NCBI GenBank assembly: GCA_023430725.1
Contig: JAEYZD010000111.1
Coordinates: 1-15,903 of the forward strand
Length of the DNA: 15,903 bases
Reading direction: 5' to 3'
Source: Bacteroidota bacterium
Lineage (GTDB): Bacteria; Bacteroidota; Bacteroidia; Bacteroidales; VadinHA17
The position numbers and the translations under genes were made by a program. Positions 7,384-14,095 of this stretch are shown here, piece by piece (position 1 is the stretch's first letter; every line of letters starts with the position of its first letter). Below the pieces are notes generated by a model. That model saw nothing but the letters and a program-made list of their open reading frames with translations. It made no database searches and was not told where the DNA came from.

Positions 7384-7806
7384 TTATTTGTTGTTTTCTT
7401 TGTTTTTGTCCTCGCACAGTTCGGTAAGCACTCCGAAGGTTGACTTCGGATGAAGGAACGCGATGCTGAGTCCTTCTGCTCCCTTTCTCGGTGCAGAATC
7501 GATAAGCCTGATACCGGCAGCTTCTGCTTCGCGAAGCCTCTCCTCGATCCCGTCCACGGCGAATGCAATGTGATGGATTCCTTCTCCCCTTTTCTCAATA
7601 AATTTTCCTACCGGGCCTTCGGGATCTGTTGACTCCAGCAGCTCTATCTTGGTCTGCCCGATCATAAAAAAGGCGGTTTTGACCTTCTGGTCAGCAACCT
7701 CCTCGATGTTGTAGCACTTCAGGCCAAGCACCTTTTCATAGAAAGGAAGGGCCTCTTCAATGGAATTAACAGCAATTCCAATGTGTTCAATATGTGTAGG
7801 TTTCAT
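7384..7806 (-). CDS. mce: Methylmalonyl-CoA epimerase
   Basis: This enzyme interconverts (R)- and (S)-methylmalonyl-CoA, linking the B12-dependent mutase to the stereospecific decarboxylase. The 140 residues form a vicinal-oxygen-chelate (glyoxalase-fold) protein. Visible features are HIEHIGIAV (5-13), AFFMIGQTKIELLE (45-58), GIHHIAFAVDGI (76-87) and FLHPKSTFGVLTEL (117-130). By alignment from memory with characterised epimerases, the metal ligands should be His8, Glu55, one of His78/His79, and Glu129. It is the first gene of the minus-strand series, nine bases before mmdA. The mutase itself (MutA/MutB) is not in the window. The start is fixed by its distance from the conserved HIEHIGIAV and is directly preceded by a short palindrome. 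Confidence 0.95.
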   Translation of the reverse strand: MKPTHIEHIGIAVNSIEEALPFYEKVLGLKCYNIEEVADQKVKTAFFMIGQTKIELLESTDPEGPVGKFIEKRGEGIHHIAFAVDGIEERLREAEAAGIRLIDSAPRKGAEGLSIAFLHPKSTFGVLTELCEDKNKENNK

Positions 7807-7820
7807 AAAACGAACGTTTT
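7807..7820. promoter_or_regulatory. Palindrome abutting the mce start codon
   Basis: AAAACG, a two-base spacer and CGTTTT form a perfect 6-bp inverted repeat that touches the mce ATG. On the mce transcript it would lie over the ribosome-binding region. It could be an operator half-site pair or an RNA hairpin, but nothing in the window identifies a regulator. Chance occurrence of a 6-bp palindrome in AT-rich spacer is possible. Confidence 0.3.
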
Positions 7821-7847
7821 GTTCAGCGAATAAATAAGAGCATGCAA

Positions 7848-7863
7848 GTTAACTCTAATTAAC
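7848..7863. promoter_or_regulatory. Inverted repeat in the spacer upstream of mce
   Basis: GTTAA and TTAAC flank a six-base centre in the 92-base spacer (7807-7898) between the polyferredoxin stop and the mce start. This spacer must contain any promoter for the eight-gene minus-strand series. I could not find a convincing Bacteroidota -7 box (TAnnTTTG) in it. The repeat may be an operator, but arms of five bases are weak evidence. Confidence 0.2.
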
Positions 7864-7898
7864 ACTGCCTCACACGATAAAAATCATGTTTTTAAACC

Positions 7899-9461
7899 TC
7901 AGAAGGGGAAATCAGAGGGTACCGCTTCCAGCTCTTTGGATTCGGGTTTGCTGGCTGCCTCGTGGAGAGGATTGCCGTCAACAAAGATAGCTCTGTAAGG
8001 TCTGGTAGGACAAGCATATTCGCATGCACCGCAGCCGATGCATATCTCGTCCTTGACTTCAGGGATAAGCAGGCGGCCCTCGTAGGGTACCATATGGCAG
8101 GCCTTTGTCGGGCAGTGTTCCGAACATGCTCCGCAGGCGGTCTTCTCGGTATGAACAATACAGTTGTCCTTTATAAAGACTGCCTTTCCGATCTGTGTAA
8201 GCTTCTTGGCTTCAGGCATGAGAGGCATGATGGCCCCTGTGGGGCAAACGTCCGTGCAGCGGGTGCAGTCGTAGTTGCAGAAGCCGCTGTGAAAATCCAT
8301 CCTTGGCTGCATAATACCTGCAAACCCGTACTCGCTGACAGAAGGTTGCAGCACATTTGTAGGACATGCGTTTACACAAAGGGTGCATGCCGTGCACCTC
8401 GAGGTGAAAATAGAAATACCTGCTGATCCCGGGGGTGAAACGGGGTAAAGCCTGTCTTCCCTGACAGTTGAATCTTTTGTCGGAGCAGGTGTGGTACCCT
8501 GTGCCCTGATGAGCTGTGTTCCTCCGGCGAGCAATGCAAGTGACCCGGCAATGAAGCCCCTGCGTGAGGCATCGGTGCCGTCGTCAGACTGGGACTTCTG
8601 CTTCAGCCTGACAAGACCGTAAGAGAGGCCGTTCTCCTTGCATGAATCGATGCAGTTGAAACAGTTTACGCATCGGCTCAGGTCAACCTGTTTGTTCAGG
8701 AAATCGATACACGATGATTTGCATGACATGGCACACCTGCCGCAGCGGGTGCAACTGGCCTCTTCAAACCTGATCCTGAACAGCGATACCTTGCTCAGCA
8801 GGCCAAGCAGGGTTCCTACAGGGCATACAGTGTTACAGTACAACCTGCCATACCTGAATGAGAGAATCCCCACAAGAAACAGGAAAGCCGCCGGCACTAT
8901 GTAGGCAGCAAGCTCGTATGGTTTGATATCAACCCTGTAAATGGAATAGATGTCGAATTTACCGAGCACCGAGGCAAGAAGGTTATTGATCAGGAGTGCG
9001 ACAGGCTGGGCAAAGTATGTTATGAACCTGCCGAAAGTGCTGTACGGATCGAGAATTGTGAGGACGTATACTCCGCCCAGGGCAAGAATTCCTGCCGTCA
9101 TCACGAGTATGAAATAACGGAGAATTGTGTAGGGCTTCTTGTACCCGTACTTCCTGAAGCGTCTCTTGAAGAGTCCGCCGATGCGGCTGATGCCGTCCTG
9201 CAGTATCCCCAACGGACACAGGAACGAGCAGTAGGTCCTGCCCGTCAGGGCTGTCAGCACAAGCACCACTATGAAGCCGGTGGATGCAACAACTCCTGCT
9301 ATTACAAACTTAAGGAATGAAGGTACGAACTGAAGATAGAGTATGGGTCCGAAAGCCTTGTCGCCGAGCAGCCCCCGGAAGTCGATGAAAAGGAACGTGA
9401 AGAGCAGCAGGACGAGAACTGCAAATACGGTCCGGATATGTTTCAGGGCTGAAGACTTCAT
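7899..9461 (-). CDS. NapH/NapG-like polyferredoxin fusion with internal twin-arginine motif
   Basis: A 520-residue membrane electron-transfer protein. Residues 1-236 carry about five hydrophobic segments with two paired CxxxCP motifs (Cys78/Cys82 and Cys209/Cys213), as in NapH/CcoG-type proteins. Two [4Fe-4S] motifs follow (Cys237/240/243/247 and Cys264/267/270/274). Next comes SRRGFIAGSLALLAGG (299-314), which looks like a Tat signal but lies inside the protein. The C-terminal part (about 350-490) is NapG-like with four more cysteine sets: Cys356/359/362/366, Cys395/399/402/406, Cys434/443/446/450 and Cys474/477/480/484. It is six bases downstream of a Tat-type DUF362 gene, so the pair is probably co-transcribed. 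Electron donor and acceptor are unknown, and no nitrate reductase is nearby. A role in quinol-linked periplasmic electron transfer is inference. Confidence 0.88.
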   Translation of the reverse strand: MKSSALKHIRTVFAVLVLLLFTFLFIDFRGLLGDKAFGPILYLQFVPSFLKFVIAGVVASTGFIVVLVLTALTGRTYCSFLCPLGILQDGISRIGGLFKRRFRKYGYKKPYTILRYFILVMTAGILALGGVYVLTILDPYSTFGRFITYFAQPVALLINNLLASVLGKFDIYSIYRVDIKPYELAAYIVPAAFLFLVGILSFRYGRLYCNTVCPVGTLLGLLSKVSLFRIRFEEASCTRCGRCAMSCKSSCIDFLNKQVDLSRCVNCFNCIDSCKENGLSYGLVRLKQKSQSDDGTDASRRGFIAGSLALLAGGTQLIRAQGTTPAPTKDSTVREDRLYPVSPPGSAGISIFTSRCTACTLCVNACPTNVLQPSVSEYGFAGIMQPRMDFHSGFCNYDCTRCTDVCPTGAIMPLMPEAKKLTQIGKAVFIKDNCIVHTEKTACGACSEHCPTKACHMVPYEGRLLIPEVKDEICIGCGACEYACPTRPYRAIFVDGNPLHEAASKPESKELEAVPSDFPF

Positions 9462-9467
9462 GCAGGA

Positions 9468-10394
9468 TTACATTTTCATCCTGTGGATGTTCATTGTCGC
9501 AAGATCCATCTTGCCGATGCCCATACCTGCGGCCAGGGCGATATGTTCTATGGATGAAGGTTCCTTACCCATCATCTTTGCACCTGCTGCGTCAATGGCA
9601 ACCCAGTCAGTGGATATCATCAGCGACTTCATGTTTGAGAGGTCAGCCACAGAGACACCGCGGGGACCGTTTCGCATCATGACATTATATGCATCCATCA
9701 CGTTCAGCTGCGGTTTCTTCTGGTAGAGGGCATAGTCGGCAATGCACTGGTTAAGATTGTTCCTGTGCCAGTATCCGCGGTCCCACACAACACCCATCAT
9801 CCCTTTGAGGGCGCCTGTCATCATGGCTGAACTGTGATGCTTCAGGACAGGGACATTGATGAAAACATCGCTCTCGAGAACAAGCTCATGAACCTTTGCC
9901 TTTGTCAGCTTCTTGCCGTTTGGTATGCTTATCTCCTGGTAGTAGTTTTCCGAGTTGCCGGGAACGATCTTGCCGCCGGCATCCTTAACGGCCTGTTCGA
10001 TGCCTGAGTTCTTGTAACACTTGATCCAGTTGTCACATGTATTGTCGAAAACATATACCTCTTTCGCGCCGGCCCTGTAGCAATGTTCTATAATCCTCCT
10101 GACAAGTGCAGGGTTGGTGTTGCCTCCCTTTTCCGGAACGACATCCCAGCCAATATTGGGTTTTACCAGGACTTTCTGACCCTTCCTGACGAATGTTCCC
10201 ATTCCTCCCATTGCCTGAATACCCATGTCAAACATTGCGGCAGGTTCTCCTCCCATGACAGCAATGAGGTCATAATTTGCCCCTGCCGGCAATGGCTTGC
10301 CGGCGAATGCCTTCTCATACCTGCCAAAACTCATTAACGCTCCCGCACCCAGTCCGGCGCCAAGCGAACTCCTTACGAAATTCCTTCTCTTCAT
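9468..10394 (-). CDS. DUF362-family protein with Tat-type signal
   Basis: A 308-residue DUF362 protein. The start at 10394 was chosen because MKRRNFVRSSLGAGLGAGAL is a twin-arginine-type signal that should be N-terminal; the longer frame back to 10445 would add 17 residues before it. A cut near AFAG (29-32) would release the mature protein outside the cytoplasm. Family features are VLVKPNIGWD (75-84), PVLKHHSSAMMTGALKG (182-198) and DAAGAKMMG (268-276). Only four cysteines are visible (105, 120, 126, 217), so it lacks the ferredoxin domain that some DUF362 proteins carry; the adjacent polyferredoxin may supply it. The biochemical function of DUF362 is not established, and I cannot name a substrate. 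Confidence 0.88.
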   Translation of the reverse strand: MKRRNFVRSSLGAGLGAGALMSFGRYEKAFAGKPLPAGANYDLIAVMGGEPAAMFDMGIQAMGGMGTFVRKGQKVLVKPNIGWDVVPEKGGNTNPALVRRIIEHCYRAGAKEVYVFDNTCDNWIKCYKNSGIEQAVKDAGGKIVPGNSENYYQEISIPNGKKLTKAKVHELVLESDVFINVPVLKHHSSAMMTGALKGMMGVVWDRGYWHRNNLNQCIADYALYQKKPQLNVMDAYNVMMRNGPRGVSVADLSNMKSLMISTDWVAIDAAGAKMMGKEPSSIEHIALAAGMGIGKMDLATMNIHRMKM

Positions 10395-10551
10395 CTGTTT
10401 GTCTGCGAATATTACCCCTGAAATGAGAAGCCGCAAAGTAATCAATTTTTTTTAATATATCGGTTCCGTATTCTTATATTAGCAGCCTGAGAATGCGGAC
10501 GTGAGCGACTGTGCGGCCTGCGGATGAAGTGTTAAAAAAACTAAAAACAGA
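10395..10551. other. Divergent spacer between the DUF362 gene and larC
   Basis: This 157-base spacer separates two divergently transcribed units and must hold the promoter for each. It has an AT-rich block with a run of eight T (about 10446-10453). I see no open frame, no RNA gene and no long inverted repeat. No convincing -7 box facing larC was found. Confidence 0.6.
10433..10441 (-). promoter_or_regulatory. Candidate -7 box for the DUF362-polyferredoxin unit
   Basis: On the minus strand the sequence TTACTTTGC matches the Bacteroidota -7 consensus TAnnTTTG except at the second base. Transcription would begin a few bases further on, leaving a leader of roughly 30 bases before the ATG at 10394. 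No clear TTG-type -33 element was found at the right distance, though an A/T-rich block lies just upstream. Tentative. Confidence 0.3.
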
Positions 10552-11898
10552 ATGAAGATACTGTATTACGACTGCTTTTCCGGAATCAGCGGAGACATGA
10601 ACCTGGGGGCGATGCTTGACCTGGGTGTCAGCCGTGAGGTGCTGGAGAGCGGCCTGCAGAAACTGAATGTGAAGGGGTGGCGACTGGAGATCACGCGGGA
10701 CCAGCGTCACGGCATCACAGGGACAAGGGTCAGTGTGATTACTGACGATGCTGATGAAACTATGTACCGGCATGAGCATACCCACGGGCACGAAAATGAA
10801 CACGGACATGGACATGAGCATGAGCATGAGCATAGTCATGAACATGGTCATGTTCACAGTCACACTCATCAGCATACACATGAGGAGGATCCGGAACACT
10901 CTCATGACCAGGAAGCAGGGGACGGTCACCCGCACAGAAACCTGGCAGATATTGAAAAGATTATCGGTACCAGCACCCTCTCTTCCTCAGTTAAGGAATT
11001 GTCAATGAAGATTTTCCTGAAGATTGCCGAGGCAGAGGCTGCTGTCCATAACAAGCCGCTTGATGAGATCCACTTTCACGAAGTGGGTGCAATTGATTCA
11101 ATTGTTGATATAACAGGAGCTGCAATATGCCTTGATTCTCTCGGGGTTGACAGGGTTTATGTCTCTGCCGTGGAGCTTGGGGGTGGTATGGTCAGGTGCC
11201 AGCATGGCCTGCTGCCTGTTCCGGCACCGGCTACGGAGCGCATAATCAGCGGTTTCCCCGTGCACACGGGAGGGGTAGATTTCGAGGCCACCACTCCCAC
11301 CGGTGCTGCAATCCTCGCAGCAACGGCTCAGCCCGTTCCCCCTGCGCTGAAGTACACAATAATAAAGAGTGGCTACGGTATCGGGCATAAGATCAACCCT
11401 TCACGTCCCAATATCCTCAGGGTCTTTTTGGCTGAGACGGCGGATGAGGAGGAGCGCGGTCACAGGGCACGGCTTGTTGCCTGCAACATTGATGACATGA
11501 ATCCCGAGCTGTCTGAATACCTCACAGGCAGACTGTTCGCTGCAGGTGCCGGCGATGTCTGGTATACCCCGATAATAATGAAGAAGGGCAGGCCTGCCTT
11601 CACCCTTAATATCATCTGCGAAGAGGAGCAGCTTGACACAGTACGGGAGATACTGTTCACTGAGTCCACCACTATCGGTTTGAGGGTCACCACTTTCACC
11701 AAGGAGACCCTGCACAGGGTTTTTGAAGAGATCGACACCCGTTTCGGAAAGGTTCTTATCAAGAAGTCGTATTATAATGACAGGCTGGTCTCCGTCAAGC
11801 CTGAAGCCGACAGGTGCGCCGCCATTGCAGCGGCTACCGGGCTGCCGATGAAACAGGTGATACAGGAGATAACATCGCTTCCCGGTTGCATGATATGA
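10552..11898 (+). CDS. larC: LarC, nickel-pincer cofactor nickel chelatase
   Basis: LarC inserts nickel into the bis-thiocarboxylated pyridinium mononucleotide in a CTP-dependent step, finishing the nickel-pincer nucleotide used by LarA-type racemases and epimerases. The 448 residues begin with the family signature YYDCFSGISGDM (5-16). They also show EIHFHEVGAIDSIVDI (about 162-177), CQHGLLPVPAP, FEATTPTGAAIL and the C-terminal VACNIDDMNPE. Residues 74-128 are an extreme histidine tract (22 His, 14 of them at strictly alternating positions 84-110), consistent with nickel binding. In Lactiplantibacillus plantarum LarC is made as two parts by programmed frameshifting; here it is one unbroken frame. 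The stop overlaps the larE start as ATGA, which suggests translational coupling. Confidence 0.95.
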   Translation: MKILYYDCFSGISGDMNLGAMLDLGVSREVLESGLQKLNVKGWRLEITRDQRHGITGTRVSVITDDADETMYRHEHTHGHENEHGHGHEHEHEHSHEHGHVHSHTHQHTHEEDPEHSHDQEAGDGHPHRNLADIEKIIGTSTLSSSVKELSMKIFLKIAEAEAAVHNKPLDEIHFHEVGAIDSIVDITGAAICLDSLGVDRVYVSAVELGGGMVRCQHGLLPVPAPATERIISGFPVHTGGVDFEATTPTGAAILAATAQPVPPALKYTIIKSGYGIGHKINPSRPNILRVFLAETADEEERGHRARLVACNIDDMNPELSEYLTGRLFAAGAGDVWYTPIIMKKGRPAFTLNIICEEEQLDTVREILFTESTTIGLRVTTFTKETLHRVFEEIDTRFGKVLIKKSYYNDRLVSVKPEADRCAAIAAATGLPMKQVIQEITSLPGCMI

Positions 11899-12698
11899 AC
11901 AGGCACGGGAAACTTGATAAACTGAGGGTTATCCTCTCTGAGGCCGGCTCTGCCGTTGTGGCACTCTCAGGCGGCACAGACAGCACCTTCCTTGTCAGTG
12001 TTGCCGCCGGAGTCCCCGGTCTCAGGCTGATGGCAGTGACTGTAAGCACACCCTATATGTTCTCCTCAGAAGTTGATGATGCAGTCCGGTTCTGTCTCGG
12101 GAAAGGGGTGAATCACAGGGAAATCAGAATGGAAATACCATCAACGGTTCTTCTCAACCCACCTGACCGCTGCTATCTCTGCAAGACCGGGGTGATGAAA
12201 TCCATCACCGCTGCCGCGCACGAAGGAGGATATGACTTCGTCTTTGACGGAACCAATGCCGATGATCTGAGGGAGTACCGTCCCGGTCTGAAGGCTCTTC
12301 GTGAGGCCGGTGTGCGAAGTCCTCTGGCCGAGGCGGAGCTCACAAAGGAAGAGATAAGGGCATTGTCGCGTGAGGCAGGTCTGGAGGTAAGTGACAAACC
12401 TTCAAACACATGTCTGCTGACCAGGTTTCCTCATGACACGAAGATAACACCGGCCGGTCTGAGGCTGGCTGAGAAGGCTGAAAGTATCGTATCAGAGGCC
12501 GGATTTCCAGGTGCCCGCGTCAGGGTGCACGGTGATCTGGTAAGGATTGAGGTGCGCAATGAGCAGTTTGCAAGGATTATCTTACCGGACGTGCGGGCTG
12601 CGCTTTCAGGAGCCATAAGGGCATTGGGCTTCAGGTATGTTACGATAGACGCTGAGGGTTACCGAACGGGAAGTATGAACAAAACAGAAGAGAAATGA
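11895..12698 (+). CDS. larE: LarE, ATP-dependent sulfur insertase for the nickel-pincer cofactor
   Basis: LarE adenylates the carboxylates of the cofactor precursor and replaces them with thiocarboxylates. The 267 residues are a PP-loop enzyme: SGGTDST (25-31), RCYLCKT (92-98), FDGTNADD (117-124) and NTCLLTRFPHDT (171-182). Cys173 matches the sacrificial Cys176 of L. plantarum LarE. Cys93 and Cys96 add two more cysteines that could allow the three-cysteine, [4Fe-4S]-type mechanism reported for some LarE proteins; the metal state here is inference. An upstream in-frame ATG at 11814 lies deep inside larC. The ATG at 11895 overlaps the larC stop by four bases and puts the PP-loop at the usual distance, so I chose it. 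The gene ends in another ATGA overlap with larB. Confidence 0.94.
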   Translation: MNRHGKLDKLRVILSEAGSAVVALSGGTDSTFLVSVAAGVPGLRLMAVTVSTPYMFSSEVDDAVRFCLGKGVNHREIRMEIPSTVLLNPPDRCYLCKTGVMKSITAAAHEGGYDFVFDGTNADDLREYRPGLKALREAGVRSPLAEAELTKEEIRALSREAGLEVSDKPSNTCLLTRFPHDTKITPAGLRLAEKAESIVSEAGFPGARVRVHGDLVRIEVRNEQFARIILPDVRAALSGAIRALGFRYVTIDAEGYRTGSMNKTEEK

Positions 12699-13441
12699 AT
12701 GCAAAGGAGCTGGAAAAGATTCTGATAAGCATCAGGGACGGTTCGGTAAGTGTGGATGAGGCACTTGAAAACCTGAAAGAGTTTCCGTACACTGATCTCG
12801 GGTTCGCCCGCATAGATCATCACCGGGAACTAAGGACCGGGTATCCGGAGATCGTTTACTGCGCCGGGAAGACAAATGAGCAGGTGGAGGCCATTTTCAG
12901 GGCAATGGACAGTCATGGCAATAATATTATAGGTACGAGGGCTGGCAGGGAGATGTTCGAATTCATTGCACCATCCTTCCCTGAGGCTGTTTATTTCGAT
13001 GTGGCGAGGATCATCAGCATCAGCAAAAAGGAAATTGCACCTCCGGCGACCAAAATAGCCATTGTCACGGCAGGCACCTCTGACATCCCGGTAGCGGAGG
13101 AAGCTGCCGTAACAGCAGAGTTGCTCGGGAATGAGGTAGTAAGGATATATGATGCGGGTGTGGCCGGCATACACAGGCTGGTGGACAAACTGCCGGAGAT
13201 AAGGGCATGCAGGGTATCTGTGGTGATAGCGGGGATGGAGGGAGCACTCGCGAGCGTGGTGGGCGGACTGGTGAATATGCCGGTGATAGCCGTTCCCACA
13301 AGCGTGGGTTACGGAGCCTCCTTTGAAGGCATCTCAGCATTGCTGGCGATGATGACGAGTTGTGCCGCAGGGGTTACCGTTGTGAATATTGACAACGGTT
13401 TCGGGGCAGGTTTCGCCGCGAGCAGGATAAACAGACTCTGA
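12695..13441 (+). CDS. larB: LarB, nicotinate adenine dinucleotide carboxylase/hydrolase
   Basis: LarB carries out the first step of nickel-pincer cofactor synthesis: it carboxylates nicotinic acid adenine dinucleotide at C5 and cleaves the phosphoanhydride to give the bis-carboxylated mononucleotide. The 248 residues include an N-terminal helical part and a PurE-like domain. Motifs are GFARIDHHRELRTGYPE (36-52), TAGTSDIPVAEEA (125-137), AGMEGALASVVGGL (179-192) and a C-terminal MTSCAAGVTVVNIDNGFGAG (220-239). Cys223 matches the catalytic Cys221 of the L. plantarum enzyme. The start overlaps the larE stop. With larC and larE this completes the known cofactor-synthesis set, in the order C-E-B. 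Confidence 0.96.
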   Translation: MNAKELEKILISIRDGSVSVDEALENLKEFPYTDLGFARIDHHRELRTGYPEIVYCAGKTNEQVEAIFRAMDSHGNNIIGTRAGREMFEFIAPSFPEAVYFDVARIISISKKEIAPPATKIAIVTAGTSDIPVAEEAAVTAELLGNEVVRIYDAGVAGIHRLVDKLPEIRACRVSVVIAGMEGALASVVGGLVNMPVIAVPTSVGYGASFEGISALLAMMTSCAAGVTVVNIDNGFGAGFAASRINRL

Positions 13442-13446
13442 CACTC

Positions 13447-14088
13447 ATGACGGAGGACCTTCTATTATCGACGGCATACTTCCCTCCTGCCGAATGGTTC
13501 AGCCTCGTTGTGCACAATCGCCGGGTGGTTATCGAGAAGCACGAGAACTACCACAGGCAGACCTATCGCAACAGGTGCATCATCCTGGGCGCGAACGGCC
13601 CTCTGCCGCTGATAGTACCTGTGCAGATAGGCTCATTTCACAAAACGGCCATCACAGATCTCAGAACAGACGACAGCAAGCGATGGCGTGAACTGCACCT
13701 GAGGGGCATCACCTCAGCGTATGCGGCCGCTCCTTTTTTCGAGTATTATTATGACATGATCAGGGATGTGATAACGACTCACTACAGCTTCCTGATTGAT
13801 CTTAACAACGCGGCAATCTCTGCTGTCTGCGAAGCGATCGGTATTGATGCTGAGATAAGGTATTCAGATTCTTTCGTGCCTGAAGGTCAGTGGGAGAAGG
13901 ATTACAGGTACTGCATCAACCCAAAAAAGCCAGGTATCATTAAAGGATATTCGGATATACAGTATGTCCAGGTCTTCGGCGAGCGATTCGGGTTCACACC
14001 CAGGCTGAGCATAATTGACATCCTTCTGAATAACGGACCAGGGACCCTTGCATTGTTGCAAAGGTCCCTGGCAGCTGACAACTGTTAA
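13447..14088 (+). CDS. WbqC-family protein
   Basis: A 213-residue soluble protein of the WbqC family, whose members occur in polysaccharide loci and, in Bacteroidota, as isolated genes. Its reaction is not established. Visible family features are an N-terminal LSTAYFPPAEWF (7-18), ENYHRQTYRNRC (33-44), LPLIVPV (53-59) and APFFEYYYD (95-103). It starts five bases after the larB stop, so it is probably co-transcribed with the lar genes, though a shared function is not implied. The last codons (14038-14071) contain a near-perfect inverted repeat. The stop lies seven bases from that of the convergent outer membrane gene. No membrane segment or signal peptide is seen. Confidence 0.85.
   Translation: MTEDLLLSTAYFPPAEWFSLVVHNRRVVIEKHENYHRQTYRNRCIILGANGPLPLIVPVQIGSFHKTAITDLRTDDSKRWRELHLRGITSAYAAAPFFEYYYDMIRDVITTHYSFLIDLNNAAISAVCEAIGIDAEIRYSDSFVPEGQWEKDYRYCINPKKPGIIKGYSDIQYVQVFGERFGFTPRLSIIDILLNNGPGTLALLQRSLAADNC
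14038..14071. repeat. Near-perfect 34-bp inverted repeat between convergent genes
   Basis: CCAGGGACC pairs with GGTCCCTGG (9 bp). After one C/A mismatch, TTGCA pairs with TGCAA (5 bp) around the loop TTGT. The hairpin lies inside the last coding part of the WbqC gene, and 25-58 bases beyond the stop of the outer membrane gene on the other strand. It can therefore form in both convergent transcripts. No T-run follows on either strand, so it is not a textbook intrinsic terminator. It may be a Rho-type boundary or a 3'-end stabiliser. Confidence 0.75.
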
Positions 14089-14095
14089 CCAACCG

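Noticed and set aside
7878..7897. Intrinsic terminator after the polyferredoxin gene
   Set aside because: The only stem is five A opposite five T around a five-base loop, with no G/C pairs; too weak to call.
7821..7898. Promoter -7 box for the mce series
   Set aside because: The closest match (TATTTATT) misses two of the six defined bases of TAnnTTTG and has no matching -33 element, so I did not list it.
10395..10445. Longer start for the DUF362 gene
   Set aside because: It would bury the twin-arginine signal 17 residues inside the protein and would overlap the candidate -7 box.
10474..10935. 153-codon minus-strand open frame rich in Met, opposite the start of larC
   Set aside because: Its Met-rich repeat is the antisense reading of the CATGAG-type His codons of larC; it has no family features and lies across the larC start.
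11814..11894. Upstream ATG giving a larE product with 27 extra residues
   Set aside because: These codons lie inside larC, the added residues match nothing in LarE, and the ATGA overlap at 11895 gives a natural coupled start.
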